From: Aureispira sp. CCB-E
Lineage (GTDB): Bacteria; Bacteroidota; Bacteroidia; Chitinophagales; Saprospiraceae
Direction: 5' to 3'
NCBI RefSeq assembly: GCF_031326345.1
Contig: NZ_CP133671.1
Coordinates: 620,001 to 684,000, forward strand
Length of the DNA: 64,000 nt
In this document: positions 37,401 to 45,910 of the stretch, piece after piece
Position numbering within the stretch: position 1 is the first letter of the stretch
How the letters are laid out: every line of letters begins with the position of its first letter
Position numbers and translations under genes: made by a program
Notes under the pieces: generated by a model
The model's database searches: none
Told to the model about the DNA's origin: nothing
Seen by the model: the letters and a program-made list of their open reading frames with translations, nothing else

Positions 37401-37532
37401 ATGTTGAATGCCAAAGAAAAAGGAGTACCAACACAACCAGCTATTTTTATTCCTAAACAGCATTATCACTGTGGAGATGCAGATTGTAATAAGTTTATAG
37501 ATTTTAATGTGGATGTAAATGGAACGGAATAG
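34494..37532 (+). CDS. Secreted double-domain amidohydrolase
   Basis: 1012 aa with a signal peptide (LFLCFWSVITIAQ). It holds two amidohydrolase-like halves. The N-terminal half (about 30-430) starts YAFTNATIYVTPEKK and keeps the fold but has FIELSSNYG where the metal-binding H-x-H should be. The C-terminal half (about 575-1000) is intact: GIIDEHSHIC (H-x-H), SCHSYVQSEI, NTFTHILEGYKI and AINSDDAEMG supply the remaining metal ligands, and VGSIKVGKSADVVLW closes the domain. It probably hydrolyses a cyclic amide or peptide bond outside the cytoplasm. The next two genes follow within 40 bp and look like one operon. Confidence 0.85.
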   Translation: MGLQKIAAVLFLCFWSVITIAQITFPRNGVYDEQEGHYAFTNATIYVTPEKKLEKATLLIKKGKIVGVGTNLTIPVDAVTIDLRGKFIYPSFIELSSNYGMPKPVGTKSKSSAPQMLSNKEGAYSWNEALKPEQDATALFSVDKKAAETLRKLGFGTVLTHQMDGMARGTSALVLLGEENEHDMILKGKASAHYSFSKGTSKQNYPSSRMGAVALLRQTYYDGKWYAERESNESYNISLEYWNKIQDVPQFFELGNRLDLLRADKLGDEFGVQYIFRGGGDEFLRLDAIKKTNGALVIPMHFPKAYDVSDPYDAEEVSLTQMKYWELAPTNPARLAAAEIPFAITSRLNKDKKDFWKQVRKAYQHGLSEKDLLKALTTTPAKLIRADQWIGTLEQGKLANFIITSDNVLNEKVVLYHNWVKGKPYIVKDLNAVDIRGKYQLSIDNKTFQLEVKGTEAAPELYWTNTKDTSKQHKIKHNLINNTISFAFVPEKDTTKKSLKIYRLSGKAELNKWAGQATKFDGTWISWTATRTGSVPSDSSKLPELVNLDELGEVLYPWSPYGYTKANLPKKETVLIKNVTVWTGEKKGNLEATDVLIEDGKIARIGKKLSITGAKVIDGTGKHLTAGIIDEHSHICISYGVNEGTQASSAEVRIGDVINSEDVNMYRQLAGGVTGAQLLHGSANPIGGQSAIIKFRWGSLPEAIKYKGADGFIKFALGENVKQSNWGPHARVRFPQTRMGVEQVYEDHFTRAAEYGAAIAAGKTVRKDLELDAILEIINSKRFISCHSYVQSEITMLMRIAEKHKFTLNTFTHILEGYKIADKMKAHGAGASTFSDWWAYKYEVIDAIPYNAKILDDMGIVVAINSDDAEMGRRLNQEAAKGVKYGGMSETAAWNMVTHNPAKLLHLDDKVGSIKVGKSADVVLWSHNPLSVYAKAEKTFVDGVCLFDKQKDEEKRLAIKLERNRLIQKMLNAKEKGVPTQPAIFIPKQHYHCGDADCNKFIDFNVDVNGTE

Positions 37533-37567
37533 GAGTACCACCGAATTTTTAACAAAAACAAAATCAG

Positions 37568-38707
37568 ATGAACTACTATAGTCTTTTTATCAGTTTTTTA
37601 TGTATTGGCTTGTCGAATGTTTTTGGACAAAATGTATCGGGAAGTTTTGTACATGATGGTTTGACTCGGAGTTATACGCTTTATATTCCAGCCAATTATA
37701 CAACGGCAAATGCGCATCCTATTGTTTTTAATTTGCACGGTTATACTTCTAATGGTAATGCGCAAGCAAATTTGACAAAAATGAATGCCATTGCAGATAC
37801 AGCAGGTTTTATAGTCGCTTATCCCGAAGGAACCTTAGATAATTCTTCTCAACCATATTGGAATGCTGGTTATGGGACAGGGGTTGATGATATAGGGTTT
37901 ATTGATGCTTTGATTGATACAATAGCAGCTAGTTATACGGTTGATTTGCAGCGAGTGTATTCTACAGGGCTGTCAAATGGCGCTATAATGAGCAATACAT
38001 TGGCTTGTGAGCTAAATCATCGAATTGCGGCAATAGCAGGAGTCGCAGGGACAATGAGTGCAACGCAATATGCAGCCTGTACGCCTGCCAATAAAATTCC
38101 AGTTTTGCACATTCATGGAACGTCAGATGCGGTGGTGCCCTATAACGGGAATGGAGCATTAATTGGTGTAAATACTCTAGTAGAACACTGGCGAACACAC
38201 AATGGTCTCACAACGGCTGTTTCGTCAACGGCTTTTCCGAATACAAATTTATTTGATGGCTCAACAGCAGATAAGAGGCGTTATGAAACAGGATCAAATT
38301 ATCCTGTACACTTAATTCGAGTCAATAACGGAGGGCATAGTTGGCCAGGTTCAGGGGTAATTGTTAGTGGAAATACCAACATGGATTTTGATGCAAGTGT
38401 AGAAATCTGGCAATTTTTTAGCCCGTATCGTTTGATTACTTCGGTGCAGAGCGTGAAAGAGGAGCCTGCTAATTGGTTTCAAATAACAAGTTCAAATCCT
38501 GTTGAAAATGAATTGAGTTGGAGTACAACCACAACAGAACCGTATACAATAACAATTTACAATATTTTAGGTAACCCGTTGAAAAGCCAAGTATTTGCAG
38601 GTGATAAAACAGGAACGATTCCAACGATGCACTTACCTTCAGGAGCTTATTTAGCAGTTTACAAGACTAATAATAAGGTGCAAACCTTGAAATTTATAAA
38701 AGCATAA
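37568..38707 (+). CDS. Secreted PHB-depolymerase/feruloyl-esterase-like hydrolase with T9SS sorting domain
   Basis: 379 aa. Signal peptide 1-20 (ends NVFG-Q). The esterase domain (about 25-295) has VFNLHGYTSNG (oxyanion), STGLSNGAIMS with Ser in G-x-S-x-G, HGTSDAVVPYNG with the Asp, and NNGGHSWPG with the His, as in LpqC/PhaZ-like enzymes. The last ~75 residues (SSNPVENELSW, YTITIYNILGNPLKS, LPSGAYLAVYKTNNKVQTLKFIK) are a type A T9SS sorting domain, so the enzyme is exported to the cell surface or medium. Substrate: an ester-linked polymer, not further defined. Confidence 0.87.
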   Translation: MNYYSLFISFLCIGLSNVFGQNVSGSFVHDGLTRSYTLYIPANYTTANAHPIVFNLHGYTSNGNAQANLTKMNAIADTAGFIVAYPEGTLDNSSQPYWNAGYGTGVDDIGFIDALIDTIAASYTVDLQRVYSTGLSNGAIMSNTLACELNHRIAAIAGVAGTMSATQYAACTPANKIPVLHIHGTSDAVVPYNGNGALIGVNTLVEHWRTHNGLTTAVSSTAFPNTNLFDGSTADKRRYETGSNYPVHLIRVNNGGHSWPGSGVIVSGNTNMDFDASVEIWQFFSPYRLITSVQSVKEEPANWFQITSSNPVENELSWSTTTTEPYTITIYNILGNPLKSQVFAGDKTGTIPTMHLPSGAYLAVYKTNNKVQTLKFIKA

Positions 38708-38717
38708 AACAGACAAA

Positions 38718-40010
38718 ATGAAACTTATCTTTAGTCTACTTATAATATGGGGCATTGCGACACTAAATGTTGTGGCTCAAAAAAATACCTCAACATCATT
38801 TTTATATACTAATGTAACCATTCATATTGGCAATGGAAAAGTAATTGAGAATGGACAAATTGGTGTAACAAACGGAAAAATTGATTTGGTAGAAACGATG
38901 GATGCCAAGCCAAGTAGTAAATATGATCGCACAATAGATGGAAACGGGCAGCACGTTTATCCAGGGTTTATTGCTCCTAACACTCGTTTAGGCTTGGAAG
39001 AAATCCAAGCTGTTCGTTCAACGATAGATTATCGTGAAGTGGGTAATTTTAATCCTAATATTCGTTCTATTATCGCTTATAATACCGATTCTAAAGTAGT
39101 GCCAACGGTTCGTTCCAATGGGGTCTTATTGGCACAAATTGTACCAGAAGGAGGGCGTATTTCTGGGCAGTCTTCTATTGTCTACACACAGGGAGATAAC
39201 TGGGAAGATGCTACCCTTGCTTTTGATAATTGCGTGCATTTGCGTTGGCCGAATCGAGTTCGTTACACAGGATGGTGGGCGCAAAGAGGACGAACAGAAA
39301 TGAACAAGGATTACAACAATGGTATGACAGCTACCCGTGTTTATTTTGATGCAGCACAAGCTTATGCACAAAAAACTAGTGTGGAGCAAAAGAATTTGAA
39401 GTTTGAAACAATGAAGGCTTTGTTTCAAAAGAAGAAAAAATTAATTGTACATGCTGATGATGCGAAGTCTATGATGGATGCAATTAACCTTTTGCAACCT
39501 TATGGGGTCGATTTGGTGATTCAAGGAGGAATAGAAGCTTGGAAGATTGTTGATTTCTTAAAGGAGAAAAATGTGCCTGTTATTTTGGATGATGTACAAC
39601 AATTACCTCGTAGAGATGATTCGGATATAGATCAACCTTTTAAGACACCAGCAGTATTGCAAGCAAAAGGCGTTAAATTTGCCTTTTCTCTCAATAGACA
39701 AGGGAGTTGGAATGTTCGCAATCTTATGTTTCAAGCTGGACAGGCTATTGGGCATGGTTTGGACCAAGAAGCTGCACTAAGCGCATTAACTTTGAATACA
39801 GCTGAAATCTTAGGAATTGCAGATCGTGTAGGAAGTTTAGAAACGGGAAAAGATGCTACATTTATAGTTTCAGAAGGCGATGCACTTGATATGCGTACTT
39901 CTGTTATAACAGCTGCTTTTATGGCAGGAAATGCAGTAGATTTAGGCAATAAACAAAAGGATTTGTACAATAAGTACATGGAAAAATACGATCTTAAAAA
40001 AGAAGAGTAA
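38718..40010 (+). CDS. Secreted amidohydrolase-like protein lacking H-x-H
   Basis: 430 aa with signal peptide (ends NVVAQ). The composite domain start TNVTIHIGNGKVIENGQIGV and the closing LGIADRVGSLETGKDATFIVSEGD are standard for amidohydrolases. The first metal-ligand motif reads PGFIAPNTRLG, with no histidine pair, and the later ligands are also not obvious (LIVHADDAKSM, IQGG). It resembles the degenerate N-terminal half of the 1012-aa neighbour. It may be an inactive partner or scaffold of that enzyme. The terminator after it ends the operon. Confidence 0.75.
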   Translation: MKLIFSLLIIWGIATLNVVAQKNTSTSFLYTNVTIHIGNGKVIENGQIGVTNGKIDLVETMDAKPSSKYDRTIDGNGQHVYPGFIAPNTRLGLEEIQAVRSTIDYREVGNFNPNIRSIIAYNTDSKVVPTVRSNGVLLAQIVPEGGRISGQSSIVYTQGDNWEDATLAFDNCVHLRWPNRVRYTGWWAQRGRTEMNKDYNNGMTATRVYFDAAQAYAQKTSVEQKNLKFETMKALFQKKKKLIVHADDAKSMMDAINLLQPYGVDLVIQGGIEAWKIVDFLKEKNVPVILDDVQQLPRRDDSDIDQPFKTPAVLQAKGVKFAFSLNRQGSWNVRNLMFQAGQAIGHGLDQEAALSALTLNTAEILGIADRVGSLETGKDATFIVSEGDALDMRTSVITAAFMAGNAVDLGNKQKDLYNKYMEKYDLKKEE

Positions 40011-40029
40011 GCCCTTCTTTTTAGAAGAT

Positions 40030-40070
40030 AAAAGCCTCAGAGTGATAGATTCGCTTTGAGGCTTTTTTTT
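40030..40070 (+). terminator. Rho-independent terminator
   Basis: AAAAGCCTCAGAG / CTTTGAGGCTTTT stem with T8 tail, 20 bp after the amidohydrolase stop. Confidence 0.85.
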
Positions 40071-40117
40071 GAGGCAACCACCAAACTACTATAATAAAAC
40101 GGTTGAAAAAAACGGTT

Positions 40118-40414
40118 TTATATAGAATTCTTTAGTTCTTCTAAGAATCCTCGAATGTTTTGCAGGCTTTGGATAGTTTCTTTTTTCTTTTCGTGGAGAG
40201 GGCGTTTTTTTAGCTCTTTTTTAGCGCCAGAAATAGTGAATCCTCTTTCTTTTATCAAATGATGTATTTGCAACAACAATTCTTTTTGTTCTGAATTATA
40301 AACCAATTGCCCTTCTGCATTGAGTGAAGGACTTAATTTAAAGCTTTTATTCCAAGATTGGAGTGTTTTTTCACTAACACTCAAACCAATTGCCAATTGA
40401 TGTAGTGTTGACAT
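40118..40414 (-). CDS. MerR-family HTH regulator
   Basis: 98 aa from ATG 40414 (MSTLHQLAIGLSVSEKTLQSW). The longer frame starting at 40522 takes its N-terminus from the repeat element, so I reject that start. The helix-turn-helix (GLSVSEKTLQSWNKSFKL), the wing (NAEGQLVYNSEQKE) and LLLQIHHLIKERGFTISGAKKELKK are the MerR pattern, ending in a coil (HEKKKETIQSLQNIRGFLEEL). It belongs to the MerR-M23-alaS gene neighbourhood that recurs in Bacteroidota. No effector domain is present. Confidence 0.8.
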   Translation of the reverse strand: MSTLHQLAIGLSVSEKTLQSWNKSFKLSPSLNAEGQLVYNSEQKELLLQIHHLIKERGFTISGAKKELKKRPLHEKKKETIQSLQNIRGFLEELKNSI

Positions 40415-40458
40415 AGCTATATATTTCTGCTTACTTAAAAATAATTTGTTTTTAGCAT

Positions 40459-40568
40459 CTAAGTAATCGTTCAAAAAAAATAACAAGTAAAACAGCCTTC
40501 CTTTTTCTTCTTTGATTAGCAAAAAATAATCCCATTTTTTGTTCTTATTTTTTCTGACCTCTTACTTA
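40459..40568. repeat. Short element with related inverted ends, copy 2
   Basis: 110 bp with the same ends as copy 1 (CTAAGTAATCGTTCAAAA ... CTGACCTCTTACTTA). It contains AAAAAATAATCCCATTTTTT, the reverse complement of the core of copy 1, plus ~35 bp of extra sequence. It lies directly upstream of the MerR gene and may affect its promoter. Confidence 0.7.
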
Positions 40569-40572
40569 TTAT

Positions 40573-40606
40573 AAAAAAAACCTTCCAAGCCAAAGCTTAG
40601 AAGGTT
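40573..40606 (-). terminator. Rho-independent terminator, minus strand
   Basis: On the minus strand AACCTTCTAAGC pairs with GCTTGGAAGGTT around a 3-4 nt loop, followed by eight T. It is 37 bp past the M23 peptidase stop. Confidence 0.85.
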
Positions 40607-40642
40607 GTACCTATATTCTATATTAAAACCTTTATTCCTGAC

Positions 40643-41611
40643 TTAATCAATAGACATAGCTTGGTTTTCAGCCGTTGCACTTGTTACAAATTCCTTGTAC
40701 TCTTTAGGACTCAAACCATCTAAACAGAAAGGAAGTGGATTAATTTTTTTGCCTTTGTGAACAACTTCGTAGTGAACGTGTGGAGAAGTAGAAGTACCTG
40801 TACTGCCTACCAAACCAATAATTTCACCTCTTTTCACTTTTTGTCCAACTTTGCATTGAACTTTAGACATATGCCCATAAAGTGTTTGATAACCATAGCC
40901 ATGGTCGATAACAACATTTCTACCGTATCCAGTCTTTTTGTATTCTACACGGACAACTTTACCATCACCAGTAGCATAGATAGGTGTACCTTTGCGAGCA
41001 CCAAAATCAATACCAGTGTGCATTTTACGTGTTTTGAAAACAGGATGTGTACGATATCCAAAACCAGAAAGGTGTTGTATTTTTTTCTTTAAATTGCGAA
41101 TTGGACGAATAGAAGGAATTGATGCAAGCATCTTTTCTTTGTCCTGTGCTTGTTGAATGATTTCGTCTTGAGATTGAGCAGATACAGCCAAACGGTGTCT
41201 TAATTTTTCTAACTTTTTGCTAGTTGTAATCAACAGTTCGCTGTCAGAAAGGTTACGCAAGTCAGCATATTTGTCGCTTCCTCCACGTCCTCCATTCCAA
41301 ATACCTTTATCGGTCGGCTCCATTTCAAGTACTTGACGATAAATCGCATCGTCTCTATCATGAATGTTTTCTAAAGCACTACTCATCATATCTATTTGGT
41401 AGTTCATCGCTTCATACTTCTGTTTCATATCTGCCAATTCCTTAGCTTGGCTAGAAGTACTTGTGTTGGGCGATAAAGCGAAAATAAGCGCTGTGTAACC
41501 TGCGATACAACCTGTAACCCCTAATATTCGTAGCAATTGATGCTTAAACGGCACATTGGCTTTTTCGTAGCGTAAGGTATGCTTATTATAGATATACTTT
41601 TCTTTTCCCAT
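40643..41611 (-). CDS. M23 family metallopeptidase (LytM-type), membrane-anchored
   Basis: 322 aa. One transmembrane helix near 29-46 (ILGVTGCIAGYTALIFALS), then a long coiled region (about 55-190) and the M23 domain (about 200-305). Zinc ligands are in MHTGIDFGA and HVHYEVVHKG, with TLYGHMSKV supplying another active-site His. It cleaves peptidoglycan cross-bridges or activates other hydrolases, from the periplasmic face. The coil plus anchor is the usual build of the Bacteroidota paralog next to alaS. The 523-bp gap to alaS holds the divergent promoters. Confidence 0.9.
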   Translation of the reverse strand: MGKEKYIYNKHTLRYEKANVPFKHQLLRILGVTGCIAGYTALIFALSPNTSTSSQAKELADMKQKYEAMNYQIDMMSSALENIHDRDDAIYRQVLEMEPTDKGIWNGGRGGSDKYADLRNLSDSELLITTSKKLEKLRHRLAVSAQSQDEIIQQAQDKEKMLASIPSIRPIRNLKKKIQHLSGFGYRTHPVFKTRKMHTGIDFGARKGTPIYATGDGKVVRVEYKKTGYGRNVVIDHGYGYQTLYGHMSKVQCKVGQKVKRGEIIGLVGSTGTSTSPHVHYEVVHKGKKINPLPFCLDGLSPKEYKEFVTSATAENQAMSID

Positions 41612-42134
41612 GAGGATATTAAGTTATTAAAAGGACTAATAATTGTAATTTCGAGAACATTTTGTAGAAATCACAGGGCGAATTTACATACAAATTGGGG
41701 AGCTTTCCAAATTTTTGGACAATTTGTTTTGTTTTGACCACTTTGTATATGTTTTGAAAAAAGAAAAATAGTGGGGCTTGTTTTCGATATAATAGTGTTT
41801 TGGGGAAATAAAAAATAATTCTATGTGGTAAAATCAATTTTAAATTTGGCAAAAGAAGCAGCTTTGAACATATATTTTACGAGTTAAAATAGAGTTAAAA
41901 AAAACTTTACGATAATAAATAGAGCAAAATGAAATTATTTGATAATGAATATAGTTATTTAGAGCCAGTACTATTATATTTGTGCGATTCAAAATTATGA
42001 TGGGAACTACTTTAAAATATCTTTTGGGATATAACTCAAAGAAACACATCTTTGTTTGTCTGACAATTATAAAATCAAACGTATTTTAAGAAGAAACTTC
42101 CTATTTAATATCTTATTTCTAACATTTTAAAAAC
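41612..42134. other. Intergenic region between divergent M23 and alaS genes
   Basis: 523 bp, strongly AT-rich. A TATATTTG box at 41975-41982 fits the Bacteroidota TAnnTTTG -7 element for alaS. Two minus-strand open frames in the region have no similarity I recognise and no supporting context. Confidence 0.5.
41975..41982 (+). promoter_or_regulatory. Possible -7 box for alaS
   Basis: TATATTTG agrees with TAnnTTTG. A -33 TTG-type element is not clear at the expected spacing. The leader would be about 150 nt. Confidence 0.3.
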
Positions 42135-44777
42135 ATGATGACGGTAAAAGAAATTCGCCAAAAGTTTTTGGACTTTTTTGAGAGCAAAGAACACAAGATT
42201 GTCCCTTCTGCTCCAATTGTAAATCAGAACGATCCTACCTTGATGTTTATGAACTCAGGGATGGCACAGTTCAAAGATTATTTCCTTGGAAACGAAACTC
42301 CTTCGGCGGCCCGTATTGCAGATACTCAAAAATGTTTGAGAGTATCTGGCAAGCACAATGATTTGGAAGATGTAGGGCGCGATAGCTATCATCAAACCAT
42401 GTTTGAAATGTTGGGCAACTGGTCATTTGGTGATTATTTTAAGGAAGAAGCCATTGCTTGGGCTTGGGAGTTGTTGACCGAAGTCTACAAGATGGATAAG
42501 GATCGCTTGTATGTAACTATTTTTGAGGGAGATAAAGAAGATGGTGTAGAAGCTGACGAAGAGGCATTTGAGTTGTGGCAAAAATGGGTGTCCAAGGATA
42601 GAATTATTCGTGCTGGTAAAAAAGATAACTTCTGGGAAATGGGAGCGCAAGGTCCTTGTGGTCCTTGTTCTGAGATTCACATTGATATTCGCTCGGACGA
42701 AGACCGAGCTAAGGTAGATGGCAAAAGTTTGGTCAATGAAGATCATCCACTGGTTATTGAGATTTGGAACTTAGTTTTCATGCAATTTAATCGTATGGCA
42801 GATGGTTCTTTGGTGCCGTTAGCTAACAAATGCATTGACACAGGGATGGGCTTGGAGCGTCTTTGTATGGCTCTACAAGGAAAAACATCTAATTACGATA
42901 CTGATGCTTTTAGTCCTTTGATTCAGTTGATCGAAAAAGAGTCGGAAATTAAGTATACTAATTCTTATGATAAAAATGCTTACACGGATATTGCGATGCG
43001 TGTGATTGCCGATCATGTACGTGCAGTTGCTTTGGTGATTGCAGATGGACAACGTCCTGATAATACAGGAGCAGGTTATGTGGTCCGCCGTGTATTGCGC
43101 CGAGCAGTGCGCTATTATTATAGCTTTTTGAACATTCAAAAGCCATTTATTTATCAATTAATCCCAACATTATCCGAATCTTTTGCCGAAGTTTTTCCAG
43201 AGGTAAAAGCGCAGCAAAAAATGTTAATGGATACGATCAAAGGGGAGGAAGCTGCGTTCTTAAGAACTTTGGAGCGTGGTCTGAAACTATTTGCAGACTT
43301 AGAAGTTAAGAACAAAGAGGTGAGTGGACAAGATGCTTTTGTCTTGTTTGACACTTTTGGTTTTCCTTTTGATTTGACCTGTTTGTTGGCAGAAGAAAAA
43401 GGTTGGACGGTTGATGAAAAAGGTTTTGAAGCTGCTTTGGCAGAACAGCGAAAACGTTCTCAAAAAGATGCTCAAAAAGATGTGAGCGATTGGGAAGAAA
43501 TTTTAGATAATCCTAATGTCGAGTTTGTTGGATATACTGAGCACAAGGCAGAAGCTAAGGTGGTTAAATACCGAAAAGTTGTTGCAAAAGGGAAAGAACA
43601 ATATCAAATCGTATTGAACAAAACGCCTTTTTATGCTGAAGCCGGTGGGCAAGTTGGCGACACTGGATTGTTGTGGTTTGGAGAAGAAAAAATTCCTGTA
43701 ATTGATACCAAAAAAGAAAACAATTTAATTGTACATTGGGTCAAAAAACTACCTCAAAACATAGAGCAAAATGTAGTTGCTGAAATCAACAGCACGAAGC
43801 GTCAGTTGACAGAGAAAAATCACTCTGTTGCCCATTTGGCGCATGCTGCTTTGCGCCAAGTATTGGGAACACATGTTCAACAGAAGGGCTCTTTTGTTTC
43901 ATCTGATAAGATGCGTTTTGACTTTTCGCACAGTAGCAAAATGACGGAGGAACAAATTCGAGAAGTGGAGGAAATTGTAAATGCTAAAATTAGAGCAAAC
44001 ATCTCATTGAGAGAGCAACAAAACGTGCCTATTGATGAAGCGCGTGAATCAGGAGCGATGATGTTGTTTGGAGAAAAATATGGCGATGCAGTTCGTATTA
44101 TTACTTTTGGAGAGGACTTTTCGAAAGAACTTTGTGGCGGTTGCCATGTAAAGGCAACTGGAGAAATCGGTCTATTTAAGATTGTTGTAGAGACTTCTAT
44201 TGCTTCAGGAATACGTCGTATTGAGGCTTTAACAGGAGCAGAAGCGATGGGATATGTGCAAGACGAGTTGCAACAATTAGCTGCTGTTCGTGCTACCTTA
44301 AAAAATCCTAAAGACTTGACGAAGGCGTTGCAAGATTTGTTGGATGCTAACAAGAAGTTGAACAAAGAGTTGGATAAAATGGCAGTTTTAGAAGCGCAAT
44401 TGGCAAAAGATCAGTTGAAACAGTCGGTGGTTAAAATTGGTGATTTGCACTTCTTGGGAACTACTAGCAATATTACTTCCAAAGACGGTATCAAGCAATT
44501 GAATAATAGTTTGAGTCAGGAGTTTGAAAATTTAGTTTTAGTTTTGGGAGGAACCAACAAAGGCAAGGCTTTGTTGACTGTTGCAATGGATAAACAAGTG
44601 GTTGATAACTATGGCTTAAGCGCGGGAAATATTATCAAAGCTGTCTCTAAAGAAATCCAAGGCGGTGGTGGTGGACAACCTGTTTTTGCTACTGCAGGAG
44701 GAAAAAATCCTGATGGTTTAGAAAAAGCAATTGCATTGGCAAAACAATTAATAGAAGATGCAGCTCAAGTAAAATAG
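42135..44777 (+). CDS. alaS: Alanyl-tRNA synthetase
   Basis: Charges tRNA-Ala. 880 aa, full length. The class II catalytic core begins VKEIRQKFLDFFESKEHKIVPSAP, with MNSGMAQFKDYFLG (motif 1/2 region) and GMGLERLCMALQG (motif 3). The editing domain carries HSVAHLAHAALRQVLG and the zinc-binding CGGCHVKATGEIG. The C-Ala domain ends with GGGGGQPVFATAGGKNPDGLEKA. Everything expected is intact. It starts at ATG 42135; the adjacent second Met is equally possible. Confidence 0.97.
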   Translation: MMTVKEIRQKFLDFFESKEHKIVPSAPIVNQNDPTLMFMNSGMAQFKDYFLGNETPSAARIADTQKCLRVSGKHNDLEDVGRDSYHQTMFEMLGNWSFGDYFKEEAIAWAWELLTEVYKMDKDRLYVTIFEGDKEDGVEADEEAFELWQKWVSKDRIIRAGKKDNFWEMGAQGPCGPCSEIHIDIRSDEDRAKVDGKSLVNEDHPLVIEIWNLVFMQFNRMADGSLVPLANKCIDTGMGLERLCMALQGKTSNYDTDAFSPLIQLIEKESEIKYTNSYDKNAYTDIAMRVIADHVRAVALVIADGQRPDNTGAGYVVRRVLRRAVRYYYSFLNIQKPFIYQLIPTLSESFAEVFPEVKAQQKMLMDTIKGEEAAFLRTLERGLKLFADLEVKNKEVSGQDAFVLFDTFGFPFDLTCLLAEEKGWTVDEKGFEAALAEQRKRSQKDAQKDVSDWEEILDNPNVEFVGYTEHKAEAKVVKYRKVVAKGKEQYQIVLNKTPFYAEAGGQVGDTGLLWFGEEKIPVIDTKKENNLIVHWVKKLPQNIEQNVVAEINSTKRQLTEKNHSVAHLAHAALRQVLGTHVQQKGSFVSSDKMRFDFSHSSKMTEEQIREVEEIVNAKIRANISLREQQNVPIDEARESGAMMLFGEKYGDAVRIITFGEDFSKELCGGCHVKATGEIGLFKIVVETSIASGIRRIEALTGAEAMGYVQDELQQLAAVRATLKNPKDLTKALQDLLDANKKLNKELDKMAVLEAQLAKDQLKQSVVKIGDLHFLGTTSNITSKDGIKQLNNSLSQEFENLVLVLGGTNKGKALLTVAMDKQVVDNYGLSAGNIIKAVSKEIQGGGGGQPVFATAGGKNPDGLEKAIALAKQLIEDAAQVK

Positions 44778-44824
44778 GGCAACGAATTGTAATTTTTTAC
44801 AATCAATATAAAGAATAATAATAC

Positions 44825-44857
44825 AAGCGTGCTTTCCTGTTGAAGGCACGCTTTTTT
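44825..44857 (+). terminator. Rho-independent terminator
   Basis: AAGCGTGC / GCACGCTT stem with a 13-nt loop and T6 tail, 48 bp after alaS. Confidence 0.85.
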
Positions 44858-44975
44858 ATTGTTTTTCTACAACTTTTTGATAATTTTTTTATTAAAAATA
44901 TTGACAATCAGTGTTTTTTTGACGTATCTTAATAGAATAGCCTATTAGTTTTTTGCACATTAGAAATACTACAAT

Positions 44976-45047
44976 AGTTAGCTGCGCTGCTACTACGTGG
45001 TCGTTGAAAAACTTTATTAGTTTAGCTGCGCTGCTACTGCATGGTTT
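44976..45047 (-). repeat. Dispersed repeat, inverted double copy
   Basis: Two tandem half-units, each TTAGCTGCGCTGCTACT, separated by CGTGGTCGTTGAAAAACTTT; this is the reverse complement of the arrangement at 25268-25326. The TTTATTAGTTT that links the two half-units also occurs in the 25-kb copy. Confidence 0.75.
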
Positions 45048-45172
45048 AACAGAGAATTGAAGATAGTGTGTTGAACGGTATGTTTTTAAGTCCTAAATCT
45101 GCAATGTATAACCATTTCTTAGATCGTTCCCCAATCTAAAAAAAGTTGTCCTATTGTTTAAAATTTCCATCA

Positions 45173-45706
45173 ATGAAGAACGTTTGCTCAATTAGTTTGT
45201 TTCTGATAATGGTTTTGTGTGTGCGTAATTATTCAGCAGCTTTGTATGGGCAGAATGGGTATGCATTGAGTGAGGTTGTAGAAATAGGAAACGAACAGGT
45301 ATTAGGCTTTGCTACCCCAAAATTAGGGCTAGATTTTTTTGGTAATAAATTTTTGAATTTGAGTAATGCTCAACGTTTTTCCTATATCAACCCCAACTCC
45401 TCGGAGTTGAGTAAAAACTTGTATAGCCAAAATATAGCTTTGGTATTATTTGCGACGGCAACAAGGGGAAATTCACAGCCAATTTCATTCGAAAAAACAA
45501 CGCTAAACCCTTACATAACGACCTATATTCCCAGTAGTTCGACCCGTTGGTATGTAGGAGATCGATTGTTTGCTGTAGACAACAGTGCATTTTTCGGTAT
45601 TGAATTTGATTCTAGTTTTGCATACAAGAGTGGTGTTATACGAATAGGCGATAGTTCCGAAAAAGCGTTTGTTATCTTAGTGAGTCTTAATCCTCCCAAG
45701 CGGTAA
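45173..45706 (+). CDS. Secreted hypothetical protein
   Basis: 177 aa from ATG 45173 (MKNVCSISLFLIMVLC). TTG at 45146 would only add nine residues ahead of the signal peptide. After the signal sequence, the chain is rich in Ser, Asn and Tyr and mostly beta-strand-like (LGFATPKLGLDFFGNKF, FEKTTLNPYITTYIPSSSTRWYVG). I do not recognise the family. It stands alone between alaS and another secreted unknown. Confidence 0.55.
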   Translation: MKNVCSISLFLIMVLCVRNYSAALYGQNGYALSEVVEIGNEQVLGFATPKLGLDFFGNKFLNLSNAQRFSYINPNSSELSKNLYSQNIALVLFATATRGNSQPISFEKTTLNPYITTYIPSSSTRWYVGDRLFAVDNSAFFGIEFDSSFAYKSGVIRIGDSSEKAFVILVSLNPPKR

Positions 45707-45784
45707 CAGGAATAAGGGGGGATTTTTTATTAAAAAATAAAAAATCAAGTGGTCATTATTAACTCTGTCTATTATTTTAACGTT

Positions 45785-45792
45785 TATCTTTG
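45785..45792 (+). promoter_or_regulatory. Possible -7 box
   Basis: TATCTTTG matches TAnnTTTG, 118 bp ahead of the gene at 45911. The -33 element is not obvious. Confidence 0.3.
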
Positions 45793-45910
45793 TACAAAAT
45801 TTTTTGAAGTTTATTAGTAAAAGACCAAATGGCAGATTAAGATTACATTGAGTGCATTGTAGAAGGATGACTTGGTGATAGTTCTTAAACCATTATAAAA
45901 ATAAAAGAGC

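Larger units (their letters stand above)
44778..45172. other. Intergenic region with terminator and repeat
   Basis: 395 bp after alaS. It contains the alaS terminator and an inverted copy of the dispersed repeat (44976-45047). Nothing else is evident. Confidence 0.5.

Noticed and set aside
40415-40522. N-terminal extension of the MerR regulator
   Set aside because: The added residues come from a repeat element whose other copy is non-coding. The HTH begins right after the ATG at 40414.
41619-42049. Two minus-strand open frames between the M23 and alaS genes
   Set aside because: AT-rich, Phe/Ile/Tyr-heavy translations without known motifs, overlapping each other and the expected promoters.
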